Shown in pieces: positions 1-6,750 of a DNA stretch of 28,545 nucleotides. Position numbers and translations under genes: made by a program. The stretch covers positions 2,985 to 31,529 of the forward strand of contig DJOD01000041.1 of NCBI GenBank assembly GCA_002437115.1. The letters are read 5' to 3'. Numbering within the stretch: the stretch's first letter is position 1; each line of letters starts with the position of its first letter. Source of the DNA: Prevotella sp. UBA6447. Its GTDB lineage: Bacteria; Bacteroidota; Bacteroidia; Bacteroidales; Bacteroidaceae. Under the pieces are notes generated by a model, which ran no database searches, was not told where the DNA came from, and was given only the letters and a program-made list of their open reading frames with translations.

Positions 1-57
1 GGCAAGTTGTCTTTTGTGTTTTGTGGATATGCTGGTGGGCTTTGTTCGTAGCGACTC

Positions 58-828
58 TTACTTGGCCGTTTTCAGGCTGCTTCGCTTTGTGCGGTGGTAA
101 CTGCGGTAGTCGTCGAGCTCTATCTCCACCTCGGGCTCCGAGAGCTCGCCCTCGTGCGGCAGGTGGAAACGCATGTAGCGGATGTTGAGGCCGCGGGCAA
201 TCCACATCGACTCGTAGTAAGTCTGGATGGTGAGAATGGGCGATTGCGCGATGGCCGCTGGCGTGTCGTGGTAGAGGTCTTCCGTGCAGATGTCGAGGGG
301 CAGCTGGTTCTTCTCCACCATCAGCTTGGTGTAGGTGAAGAGGAAGTTGGAGTCGGTCTTGAGATGGATGGTGCCACCGTCCACCAGGAAGTTGCGATAG
401 CGTTGCAGGAAGAATGTCGACGAAAGTCGTTTGCGAGGGTTCTTCATCTGCGGATCGGAGAAGGTGAGCCATATCTCCTGTACTTCCCCAGGGGCGAAGA
501 AGCGGTCGATGATCTCGATGTTGGTGCGCAGGAAGGCCACGTTGTTCAATCCGTCGGCCAGGGCCTGCTTGGCTCCCGTCCACATGCGCGCCCCCTTGAT
601 GTCCACGCCGATGAAGTTGATGTCGGGATAAATCTTTCCCAACCCCACGGTATACTCGCCCTTGCCGCAACCCAGCTCCAGAACGATGGGGTTGTCGTTG
701 TGGAAATATTGGTCGCGCCAATGGCCTTTCATGGTGAAGGGCACGTCGTCGATGACGGAGAATGGATACTCGAAGACGTTCCTCATGGCCTTCATTTCTG
801 CAAACTTAGCTAATTTTCCTTTTCCCAT
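58..828 (-). CDS. trmB: tRNA (guanine-N7-)-methyltransferase TrmB
   Basis: This 256-residue cytoplasmic enzyme transfers a methyl group from S-adenosylmethionine to N7 of guanine 46 in the tRNA variable loop. The sequence shows the Rossmann SAM-binding motif ELGCGKG at residues 51-57, the following acidic strand end GVDIKGAR (about 74-81), and TFSDPQ at about 122-127, which takes the place of the family's usual NFPDPW-like loop. The C-terminal half ends in a short basic tail. The ATG at 828 gives the N-terminus MGKGKLAKFAEM, the expected start for the Bacteroidota version, which is longer than the enterobacterial form. A TAACTTTG promoter element lies 17 bases upstream, so the gene probably has its own promoter. 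Nothing is recognisable in the 57 bases downstream. Identification is firm from motifs. Confidence 0.95.
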   Translation of the reverse strand: MGKGKLAKFAEMKAMRNVFEYPFSVIDDVPFTMKGHWRDQYFHNDNPIVLELGCGKGEYTVGLGKIYPDINFIGVDIKGARMWTGAKQALADGLNNVAFLRTNIEIIDRFFAPGEVQEIWLTFSDPQMKNPRKRLSSTFFLQRYRNFLVDGGTIHLKTDSNFLFTYTKLMVEKNQLPLDICTEDLYHDTPAAIAQSPILTIQTYYESMWIARGLNIRYMRFHLPHEGELSEPEVEIELDDYRSYHRTKRSSLKTAK

Positions 829-845
829 TATTGTCGTTTTGGCTG

Positions 846-853
846 CAAAGTTA
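846..853 (-). promoter_or_regulatory. -7 promoter element of trmB
   Basis: On the minus strand the bases read TAACTTTG followed by C, matching the Bacteroidota -7 consensus TAnnTTTG. Transcription would start a few bases downstream, giving a very short leader before the trmB ATG at 828. No convincing TTTG -33 element is seen at the right spacing. Confidence 0.6.
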
Positions 854-948
854 CAAAAATAGGTTGGAAAAGTTGTGGCTCACCCGATATTTCGACAGGT
901 GACGGCTTTGTCATCTGGGCGACAGGAGACAAAAGCCGACTTGAAATT

Positions 949-988
949 ACCACCATAACGAAGATCCGACAAGACGGGTTATGGTGGT
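949..988 (-). terminator. Hairpin downstream of the exported protein gene
   Basis: An 11-bp perfect inverted repeat (949-959 with 978-988, arm ACCACCATAAC) with an 18-base loop lies 17 bases past the stop codon of the minus-strand gene ending at 1006. It is not followed by a U-run on the minus strand, whereas GGTTTTT follows it on the plus strand. It may therefore act as a 3' end stabiliser or a weak terminator rather than a classical intrinsic one. Confidence 0.5.
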
Positions 989-1005
989 GGTTTTTAAATT
1001 TCTCT

Positions 1006-1818
1006 TTAAAACTTTCTTTTCGCTATGTGGCTGAGCGGCAACGTATCGTCTGTGATACGTCCCCACAGCTCATAGTCCCTAAACTGGTTGCGCTGAATCT
1101 CGATGACTACATAGTTGTCGTCCAACCAATGGGCCGCATACCTCTTGGGGTCTGCCTTGGGTGCATGGGCCTCGAAATAAGTTTTTCCGTCCGATGTGGA
1201 GCCGAAGATTTGTCCGCCCATGTAGATGAAGTTGCTGGGCGTTAGCGCCACGATGTCCGTTCCCTTGTAAGGCGCCAGTCCTTTCTTCTTGATGTCCTTC
1301 ATGGCCTCTTTCACGTCCACCATCTCGTCGAAGAGGCCTATCCTGCGCCAGTTGCCATAGAGAGGATGCTTCTTGTCGATGGCCTTGGCGGGTGTCAAGA
1401 GCGCGTCAAAGAGCGCCTTGCCTGCCTCTGAGCGTTCGCTGGCGCTGTAAAACTCCGTGCACCAATTCTTCTTTGGGTAGTAGAGTGTCTCGTTTTCGCT
1501 CCACCATTTCAGGGTGAAGTGGTTCGCGTCGCTGTCGTAGATGCGGCTGGAGGTGGGGTTGTTGGATTCAGGTGCCTCGCCCGTGTAGTCGAAGGTGCTC
1601 GAGTCGTTGGCGCGAAGAGAGAACCTGGGCTCGTTGATGACGACGGTCAGCGTCACGCTGTCCGTGCAAATCTTGTATTGGTCGAGAAACGCCAGAATTT
1701 TGGCGCCGGTCTTGTCGATCAGGCTTGTCAACTTGTACACACCTCGTGGGTTGTCGGTTTGGGCGTAGCCCAACGATGTGGAGGCAAGCGCCATGGCGGC
1801 GATGATGAGTTTTCTCAT
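1006..1818 (-). CDS. Exported protein of unknown function, DUF4488/lipocalin-like
   Basis: I do not recognise a specific function. The 270-residue product has a signal peptide (MRKLIIAAMALASTSLGYAQ, cleavage likely after about residue 19), so it is probably periplasmic or outer-membrane associated. The mature part seems to contain two similar halves. One begins near NPRGVYKLTSL (residues 23-33), the other at HPLYGNWRRIGLF (about 150-162). Both look like the 'G-x-W-x-L' opening of small beta-barrel domains such as DUF4488 or lipocalin-like domains in Bacteroidota exported proteins; this is a resemblance, not a demonstrated homology. The gene appears monocistronic, with a TACCTTTG promoter about 110 bases upstream, a long leader, and a hairpin directly after the stop. 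Two ATG-free flanks leave little doubt about the start at 1818. Confidence 0.75.
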   Translation of the reverse strand: MRKLIIAAMALASTSLGYAQTDNPRGVYKLTSLIDKTGAKILAFLDQYKICTDSVTLTVVINEPRFSLRANDSSTFDYTGEAPESNNPTSSRIYDSDANHFTLKWWSENETLYYPKKNWCTEFYSASERSEAGKALFDALLTPAKAIDKKHPLYGNWRRIGLFDEMVDVKEAMKDIKKKGLAPYKGTDIVALTPSNFIYMGGQIFGSTSDGKTYFEAHAPKADPKRYAAHWLDDNYVVIEIQRNQFRDYELWGRITDDTLPLSHIAKRKF

Positions 1819-1927
1819 GTCTCTTAGTCTTTGTGAATTGTTTGGTTTTTAGATGTTTTCGCTAAGGTGTAGCAATTGAAAGCAATGAGAACTCGCTCTC
1901 AAACTGCCTGTCTTTGCCTACCTTTTG

Positions 1928-1935
1928 CAAAGGTA
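1928..1935 (-). promoter_or_regulatory. -7 promoter element of the exported protein gene
   Basis: The minus strand reads TACCTTTG followed by C, a full match to TAnnTTTG. It would give a 5' leader of roughly 100 bases ahead of the ATG at 1818. An upstream TTTTC (1951-1955) is closer than the usual -33 spacing, so the upstream half is weak. Confidence 0.5.
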
Positions 1936-2032
1936 TGCATAATTGTTGAGAAAACCTCTCGTGGCGTTTGTTTTTTCTTGAGCGTTTTCCCCTCTCTTCT
2001 TGCGAGAAAAGTAGGCCGTAGGCATAACAAGG

Positions 2033-2086
2033 CAAGAGCCATAACCCTTTGCGGCCGTAGTGTGACCGAAAGGGTTATGGCTCTTG
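2033..2086 (-). terminator. Perfect 18-bp hairpin downstream of ilvE
   Basis: Positions 2033-2050 and 2069-2086 are exact reverse complements (arm CAAGAGCCATAACCCTTT) around an 18-base loop. The hairpin lies 52 bases past the ilvE stop codon. There is no strong U-tract on either side, so whether it terminates, stabilises the 3' end, or both cannot be told from sequence. Confidence 0.65.
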
Positions 2087-2138
2087 TGTTAGGAGGACGC
2101 ATTGAGGCGTGTGTTTCTGCGTGAGGTTACACCTCCGC

Positions 2139-3155
2139 TTAGTCGATGACGACGGTGGTCCAGCCGTGCTTGTCTTCCACGGTGCCGTATTGGATGCCGC
2201 GGAGCGTCTCATAGAGCTTTGTGGACCAGGGACCGGGCTTGTCGCCGAAGACATATTTCTTGCCGGTATCGAGGTCGTCGAGCTCCGAGATGGGCGATAT
2301 GACGGCTGCCGTTCCGCAGGCTCCAGCCTCCTCGAAGGTATCCAGCTCATCCACGGGCACGGGACGGCGCTCCACCTTCAGTCCCAGGTCCTCAGCAATC
2401 TGGATGAGGCTCTTGTTGGTGATGGATGGCAGGATGGATGTCGATTTCGGTGTGACATAGGTGCCGTTCTTGATGCCGAAGAAGTTGGCGGCGCCACATT
2501 CGTCCACATACTTTTTCTCCTTGGCGTCGAGGTAGAACTCCGAGCCATAGCCCTTGCTGGCTGCGAACATGTGTGCCTTCAGCGAAGCAGCATAGTTGCC
2601 ACCCACCTTATAGATGCCCGTCCCCAGGGGAGCCGAGCGATCCCAGTCGCGCACGATGGCATACTTGTTGCACTGGAACCCACCTTTGAAGTAAGGACCC
2701 ACGGGTGTGACAAAGATGAGGAACAGGTAGTCCTTGGCGGGATGCACGCCCACCTGCGGGCTGATACCCACCAGCAACGGACGGATGTAGAGTGTTGCGC
2801 CACTCTCATAAGTCGGTATGTACTCCTGGTTCAGCCTGACGACCTTCTTTACCATCTCGATGAACATCTCCGTGGGCACCTTAGGCATGACGATGCCATC
2901 ACAGGTGCTCTGCAGGCGCTTGGCGTTCTCGTCCACGCGGAAGACGCGCACCTTGCCATCGGGGCAACGATAAGCCTTGAGACCCTCGAAGGCCTCTTGG
3001 CCGTAGTGCAGGCAGGTGGCAGCCATGTGCATGTTGATGTATTCGTCGGAGCACACTTCAATCTCGCCCCACTTGCCATCGTGATAGTAACAACGCACGT
3101 TGTAGTCGGTCTTGCGATAGCCGAATGTCAAATTAGCCCAATCAAAATCTTTCAT
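2139..3155 (-). CDS. ilvE: Branched-chain amino acid aminotransferase
   Basis: This 338-residue cytoplasmic PLP enzyme of fold type IV interconverts valine, leucine and isoleucine with their 2-oxo acids, using glutamate/2-oxoglutarate. The length and motifs match the longer eukaryote-like BCAT class rather than the ~310-residue E. coli type. Visible markers are HYGQEAFEGLKAY near residues 50-62, SGATLYIRP near 118-126, and the Schiff-base lysine K183 in GTGIYKVGGNYAAS. The C-terminal half carries EEAGACGTAAVISPI. The ATG at 3155 is preceded by a good promoter (attg-N20-TAATTTTG). It lies 94 bases downstream of xseB on the same strand but with its own promoter, and a strong hairpin follows the gene. 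Confidence 0.95.
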   Translation of the reverse strand: MKDFDWANLTFGYRKTDYNVRCYYHDGKWGEIEVCSDEYINMHMAATCLHYGQEAFEGLKAYRCPDGKVRVFRVDENAKRLQSTCDGIVMPKVPTEMFIEMVKKVVRLNQEYIPTYESGATLYIRPLLVGISPQVGVHPAKDYLFLIFVTPVGPYFKGGFQCNKYAIVRDWDRSAPLGTGIYKVGGNYAASLKAHMFAASKGYGSEFYLDAKEKKYVDECGAANFFGIKNGTYVTPKSTSILPSITNKSLIQIAEDLGLKVERRPVPVDELDTFEEAGACGTAAVISPISELDDLDTGKKYVFGDKPGPWSTKLYETLRGIQYGTVEDKHGWTTVVID

Positions 3156-3193
3156 ATTATCTCATATTTAAGAAATATTATTGTAATATTGTG

Positions 3194-3225
3194 CAAAATT
3201 ACAAATTTTAATTATTATTTGCAAT
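3194..3225 (-). promoter_or_regulatory. Promoter of ilvE
   Basis: On the minus strand TAATTTTG (3194-3201) matches the -7 consensus TAnnTTTG, and ATTG (3222-3225) lies 20 bases upstream as a -33-like element. It starts only about 25 bases after the xseB stop, showing that ilvE is transcribed separately from the xse operon. Confidence 0.65.
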
Positions 3226-3249
3226 GTTTACTCTTTTTATTTGCGAAAG

Positions 3250-3447
3250 TCAGTCCTTCCCGTTGTCGAGGATTTTCTGGATTTCCGCGTCTGTCTTCGT
3301 CAGTCGGTCCTTGCAGAGCTTGATGAGCTGCTGCGCCTTTTTCAGTTCGGTTGTCATCTCGTCGATACCCATTTCGTCGTTTTCCAGGCGTTTCACAATG
3401 TTCTCGAGCTTTTCGACAGCCTCTTCGTATTTGGTTTCCCTGGCCAT
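3250..3447 (-). CDS. xseB: Exodeoxyribonuclease VII small subunit
   Basis: This 65-residue protein is the small helical subunit of exonuclease VII, which degrades single-stranded DNA in the cytoplasm as an XseA-XseB complex. The sequence has the expected EEAVEKLENIVKRLEN opening (residues 8-23) and a coiled-coil helix pair with LKKAQQLIKLCKDRL. The longer open frame extends to 3630 inside xseA, but the family start is the ATG at 3447, which gives a normal-length XseB and leaves 16 bases after the xseA stop codon. It is evidently cotranscribed with xseA, the usual partner. Confidence 0.93.
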   Translation of the reverse strand: MARETKYEEAVEKLENIVKRLENDEMGIDEMTTELKKAQQLIKLCKDRLTKTDAEIQKILDNGKD

Positions 3448-3463
3448 GTTTCTTATTTTTTTA

Positions 3464-4786
3464 TTATGAGGATTGTTTGTTATTTGTAGCCTTGACAATA
3501 GCCGTGAACGATCCTTTTTCCACAAGGGTCTCCACCTCATCGCCCACTTGTAGGCAAGTTGGGTTGCGCACGACGCGTCCGCCCGCCAGCGTGATGCTGT
3601 AACCGCGCTCCAAGAGCAATGTTGGGTCAAGGCTTTTGGCCCGCAGTGCCAGTTGTTCGAGGCGATGTCGTTCCTTTTCCATTCGCCTTTTCGTGAGTGG
3701 CGCGATGCTTAATGCCACGCGATCGATGCGGTATCGCTCATCGCTCATCCGCGTCTTCAAGAGATGTCCTATGTTGGCCATCAGCTGTCTGAGGCGCGCC
3801 TCCTTTCTGCTGCTTGCCAGTTGAATCAAGGCTGGTATGCGCACCATAGCCTTTTCCAGGCGTGCCTGCTCCAAGGCCAATCGTTGCTTTGCGTGTTGGG
3901 CGATGGTCTCCAGGCAACTGTCCAGCAGCATGTTCACCCTCGTGAGGTTGTCGATGAGGAAAGCCGCCGCAGCCGTGGGGGTCTTCACTCGTTGGAAGGC
4001 CACCATGTCGATGACACTCTCGTCGCGCTCATGGCCGATGCCTGTGATGATAGGCAAGGGGAAGTTGGCCACGTTCTCAGCCAGCTGCAGTGTGTCGAAG
4101 CCGCTGAGGTCGGCCGTTGCGCCGCCCCCTCGAATGATGACCACCACGTCATAGCATTCTGCCACCTTGTAGATTTGGTTGAGAGCCGTAATGACCGACG
4201 CTTCCACCTGTTCGCCTTGCATGATGGCTGGGAACAGGGTAGTGGAGAAATGGAACCCATATCCGTTGTCAGCCAATTGGTTGCAGAAGTCACCGTAGCC
4301 AGCCGCGTTCTCGGATGAGATGACCGCCACGTTTTGTGCAAACAAGTGTAGTCGCAGTCCCTTTTGCAGGTCGAACACCCCTTCCTCCTTCAGCTTGCTG
4401 ACGATTTCCATGCGTTTGCGCGCCATGTCGCCCAGCGTGTAGGTGGGGTCGATGTCTTGTACGATCCACGAGAAGCCGTAAGTCTCGTGGAAGCTGGCCG
4501 TAACCCAAAGCAGCACCTTCAGTCCCGCATGGAGCACTTGTCCTGTGGTGCGTTCAAACTTAGGGCGAAGGCTACTCCAACGGTTCTTCCAGCACTTGGC
4601 TGAGGCGCGTGCCACTGGCGTGGCCGAGAAGGGAGCTTTCTGAATGAGCTCCATGTAGCAATGTCCCCTCACCTCGCGCACTTCCGACAGTTCGGCCTCC
4701 ACCCAGTAGCCTGACGCAAACGAAGTCTCTACGACCTCGCGCACCAGCGAGTTGAGTTCGTATAGTGTCAGCGGCTTGTGTTCCAT
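3464..4786 (-). CDS. xseA: Exodeoxyribonuclease VII large subunit
   Basis: This 440-residue protein is the catalytic subunit of exonuclease VII. The N-terminal OB-fold is visible as YWVEAELSEVREVRGHCYMEL (about 22-42), followed by the catalytic domain with VIRGGGATADLSGFD and PIITGIGHERDESVID, the conserved core. The region FQRVKTPTAAAAFLI leads into a long coiled-coil helix rich in Arg, Glu and Lys, then the C-terminal LERGYSITLAGGRVV segment. It begins 18 bases after the stop codon of the exported protease and is followed 16 bases later by xseB, so the three genes likely form one transcript. Pairing a subtilase with exonuclease VII has no obvious functional meaning. Confidence 0.95.
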   Translation of the reverse strand: MEHKPLTLYELNSLVREVVETSFASGYWVEAELSEVREVRGHCYMELIQKAPFSATPVARASAKCWKNRWSSLRPKFERTTGQVLHAGLKVLLWVTASFHETYGFSWIVQDIDPTYTLGDMARKRMEIVSKLKEEGVFDLQKGLRLHLFAQNVAVISSENAAGYGDFCNQLADNGYGFHFSTTLFPAIMQGEQVEASVITALNQIYKVAECYDVVVIIRGGGATADLSGFDTLQLAENVANFPLPIITGIGHERDESVIDMVAFQRVKTPTAAAAFLIDNLTRVNMLLDSCLETIAQHAKQRLALEQARLEKAMVRIPALIQLASSRKEARLRQLMANIGHLLKTRMSDERYRIDRVALSIAPLTKRRMEKERHRLEQLALRAKSLDPTLLLERGYSITLAGGRVVRNPTCLQVGDEVETLVEKGSFTAIVKATNNKQSS

Positions 4787-4804
4787 GGGTTTGTGCTTGG
4801 TGGT

Positions 4805-6202
4805 TTATTTTTTCAGCCCCATCTGGTACGCTTTCCAGAAGTCTGGTATGCCATATCCGTAGATGTTGTCGGGGCATTGGGCGCGGTCGGCCGACCTCCT
4901 GATAAGCTCCATGATTTCAGAGGCTGTTTTGTCGGGCAGCGCCTGCCACAGGCAAGCCACCATGCCACAGGTGATCGGCGAAGAGAACGACGTGCCGCTG
5001 GCTGCCGTGATGATACCCTCACCGCTGACGACCGTCGCGCGTGCGCCCACGGCCATCACGTCGGGCTTCACCCTCCCATCGTAGGAAGGTCCGACGCTGC
5101 TGAACGTGGTGTTGACGCTGTCGCGGCTGGCCGCTCCAACGGTGAGAATGTCTCGCGCGTCGCTTGGGAAGCCGATGCGCTTCCAGCTGCGTGCCCCCTC
5201 GTTGCCCGCGCTGTTCACCAGAATCATGCCTTTGCCTGCCATCATCGACGCCGTGTGCGACACCAAGGCCGTCAATCCGTCTTGTTCGCGATATTTGTGG
5301 CTGGCTGCCTTGTCGTCAAACTGTGTGTAGCTCAGAGATGAGTTGACGATGTCGGCTCCCATCGAGTCGGCATATTCCACGGCTTGCGCCCAAAAATCCT
5401 CTTCCACCAGGTTTTCCAAGGGACCGTATTCGCTCCGCACAAGCAGGTAGGAGGCACCCGGTGCCGTGCCCACGAAGAGGCTGTCGCTGTTGGCTGCCAT
5501 GGTAGAGAGCACCATGGTTCCATGGTCCAGCTCGTCGTAGATGTTGGAGGTGTAGGGGTACACGCAATTGCGCGTTCCCGCGATGTTCACGTTTTTGAGG
5601 TAGCCGATCTTGTCGGTGTTCATGAAGCCGCCATCGACCACGGCCACCAACTTGCCCTCGCCGCGAAAGCCTGCCTCGTGTAGCTTCTGCCCGTTGAAGA
5701 AACGGATTTGGCTTCCTCCATGGCCATAGGCGGTCTTAGCCTTGTAGTGGGCCTCAGCCGTGTCGGCCTTGATTGCGAAGGGCGCGCTCACCTTTACTGA
5801 GTCGGCCCCGGCAAAGACCCTTGTCACCGATGTCACGAAGGGCAGTGCGCTGAGGCGTTGACTTGCTGATGCGCTGGTGTCTTTCACCAGCACCGTGTTG
5901 TTCCACTTGCTGCCGCCAATTACAGTGAAACCATTGGCTGCCAGCTTTTTTAGATACTTTCGCGAGATGGGCAAGTCGGTGGAGTCGACGGCCAGCTCCT
6001 GTTTGCTTCTCCGCTGCAAGGCTCTTTCCGCGAGAAAGCGTTCGGGGTGTTTCAGCGAATAGTCGTTGCCTCGCTTGTCTTGCAAGGCTACGCGGTATAT
6101 CTTGTATTTTCCTCCAGGAAAAGCTACTCGCTTGCTTGCTGGTTTGGCTGTGACGCTCAGGCAGCAAAGTGCAAATGCCATGGTGGTAAGAAATGTTTTC
6201 AT
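4805..6202 (-). CDS. Exported S8 (subtilisin-like) serine protease
   Basis: This 465-residue protein belongs to peptidase family S8. Counting from the ATG at 6202, the catalytic triad is Asp190 (VAVVDGG), His227 (DELDHGTMV) and Ser405 (SGTSFSSP), with the oxyanion-hole Asn334 in SAGNEG, so it should be active. Residues 1-19 (MKTFLTTMAFALCCLSVTA) form a signal peptide, followed by an inhibitor-like propeptide of about 150 residues before the catalytic domain. The reading frame stays open to 6259, but those 19 extra residues would bury the signal peptide, so I prefer 6202. It is the first gene of an apparent operon with xseA and xseB, behind a TATCTTTG promoter element. No C-terminal sorting domain is seen after the catalytic domain. 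Substrate is unknown. Confidence 0.9.
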   Translation of the reverse strand: MKTFLTTMAFALCCLSVTAKPASKRVAFPGGKYKIYRVALQDKRGNDYSLKHPERFLAERALQRRSKQELAVDSTDLPISRKYLKKLAANGFTVIGGSKWNNTVLVKDTSASASQRLSALPFVTSVTRVFAGADSVKVSAPFAIKADTAEAHYKAKTAYGHGGSQIRFFNGQKLHEAGFRGEGKLVAVVDGGFMNTDKIGYLKNVNIAGTRNCVYPYTSNIYDELDHGTMVLSTMAANSDSLFVGTAPGASYLLVRSEYGPLENLVEEDFWAQAVEYADSMGADIVNSSLSYTQFDDKAASHKYREQDGLTALVSHTASMMAGKGMILVNSAGNEGARSWKRIGFPSDARDILTVGAASRDSVNTTFSSVGPSYDGRVKPDVMAVGARATVVSGEGIITAASGTSFSSPITCGMVACLWQALPDKTASEIMELIRRSADRAQCPDNIYGYGIPDFWKAYQMGLKK

Positions 6203-6275
6203 GTTTTCTGTGTCTTCATTAATAAAAGGTGTTGTGGGAAATTGTAATTTGTTGCCCATTAGACTCTATCTTTTG

Positions 6276-6283
6276 CAAAGATA
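6276..6283 (-). promoter_or_regulatory. -7 promoter element of the protease-xse operon
   Basis: The minus strand reads TATCTTTG followed by C, a full match to TAnnTTTG, placed about 74 bases upstream of the protease ATG at 6202. A start just downstream would also favour 6202 over the upstream in-frame ATG at 6259. No clear TTTG is found at the -33 spacing. Confidence 0.55.
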
Positions 6284-6464
6284 CAGTTTTTTGTTGACAA
6301 GTTTGTTCTTTTCTTCTACAATTCGTTATCTCTTTCTTGCAGATTCGCTTTTCTTTCGATGTTCTTGCTCTTATCCAGTGTAAGATGCCCCGTTGGATTG
6401 GTTTTGCCATGTCTCATGAGTCCCCATTTTGTTCACTTCTCAGCAATAGTTATCGAATGGTGAA

Positions 6465-6545
6465 AAATAATAGTTTAAATTCTGAAAATAATAGCTATTA
6501 TTTAAGAAATTTAGGCTATTACTTTCAGAATTTAAACTGTTATTT
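6465..6545. repeat. AT-rich compound palindrome with 21-bp phasing
   Basis: Positions 6465-6495 and 6515-6545 are inverted repeats of 31 bases with two mismatches, around a 19-base centre. Inside, 6486-6503 is a perfect 18-bp palindrome. The whole element can be read as five copies of the octamer AATAATAG or its complement: 6466-6473 and 6487-6494 in one orientation, 6495-6502, 6516-6523 and 6537-6544 (the last two with one change each) in the other. Copies of the same orientation start exactly 21 bases apart. The 13-base spacers 6474-6486 and 6524-6536 are exact reverse complements. The AT-rich stem and lack of a GC arm make a terminator unlikely; an operator, a recombination site or a small MITE-like element is possible. 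Confidence 0.8.
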
Positions 6546-6734
6546 CGAATGTTTTGTTTTTGGTTGATTTACAGGTGGTTATGCGCCGACGCAAGTGTGA
6601 GTATGTGAGATGCTGTTATCATGTTGGAAAGTTGTCCTTGCCTGCCGTGTGTCTCCATGCAAGCCGCGTGAGCCCGCAGTAAAGTTGGCCAACACTATCT
6701 TGTAAAATGTGTTCCCCGAATCGGATATTTTTTG

Positions 6735-6742
6735 TAACTTTG
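6735..6742 (+). promoter_or_regulatory. -7 promoter element of the MATE gene
   Basis: TAACTTTG followed by C matches TAnnTTTG. It ends only eight bases before the ATG at 6751, so initiation at the usual distance would produce a nearly leaderless transcript. The -33 side is poor. Confidence 0.55.
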
Positions 6743-6750
6743 CCGTAATA

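Larger units (their letters stand above)
1819..2138. other. Intergenic region with promoter and terminator hairpin
   Basis: This 320-base gap holds the long leader and promoter (1928-1935, minus strand) of the exported protein gene and, nearer ilvE, a perfect 18-bp hairpin (2033-2086). Short reading frames on both strands overlap the hairpin and show no protein features, so I see no gene here. Confidence 0.7.
6203..6750. other. Divergent intergenic region with phased palindrome
   Basis: This 548-base region separates the minus-strand protease operon from the plus-strand MATE gene. It holds the protease promoter near 6276, the compound palindrome at 6465-6545 and the MATE -7 element at 6735. 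The stretch 6300-6460 and the moderately GC-rich stretch 6550-6700 show no coding frame with recognisable protein features and no further repeats that I can see. Confidence 0.7.

Noticed and set aside
2109..3323. A 404-codon open frame on the plus strand across ilvE
   Set aside because: Antisense shadow of ilvE; its predicted protein has no recognisable motif and it runs through the ilvE promoter and terminator.
6465..6545. CRISPR array
   Set aside because: The repeats are too short (8-21 bp), too few, alternate in orientation and have no unique spacers.
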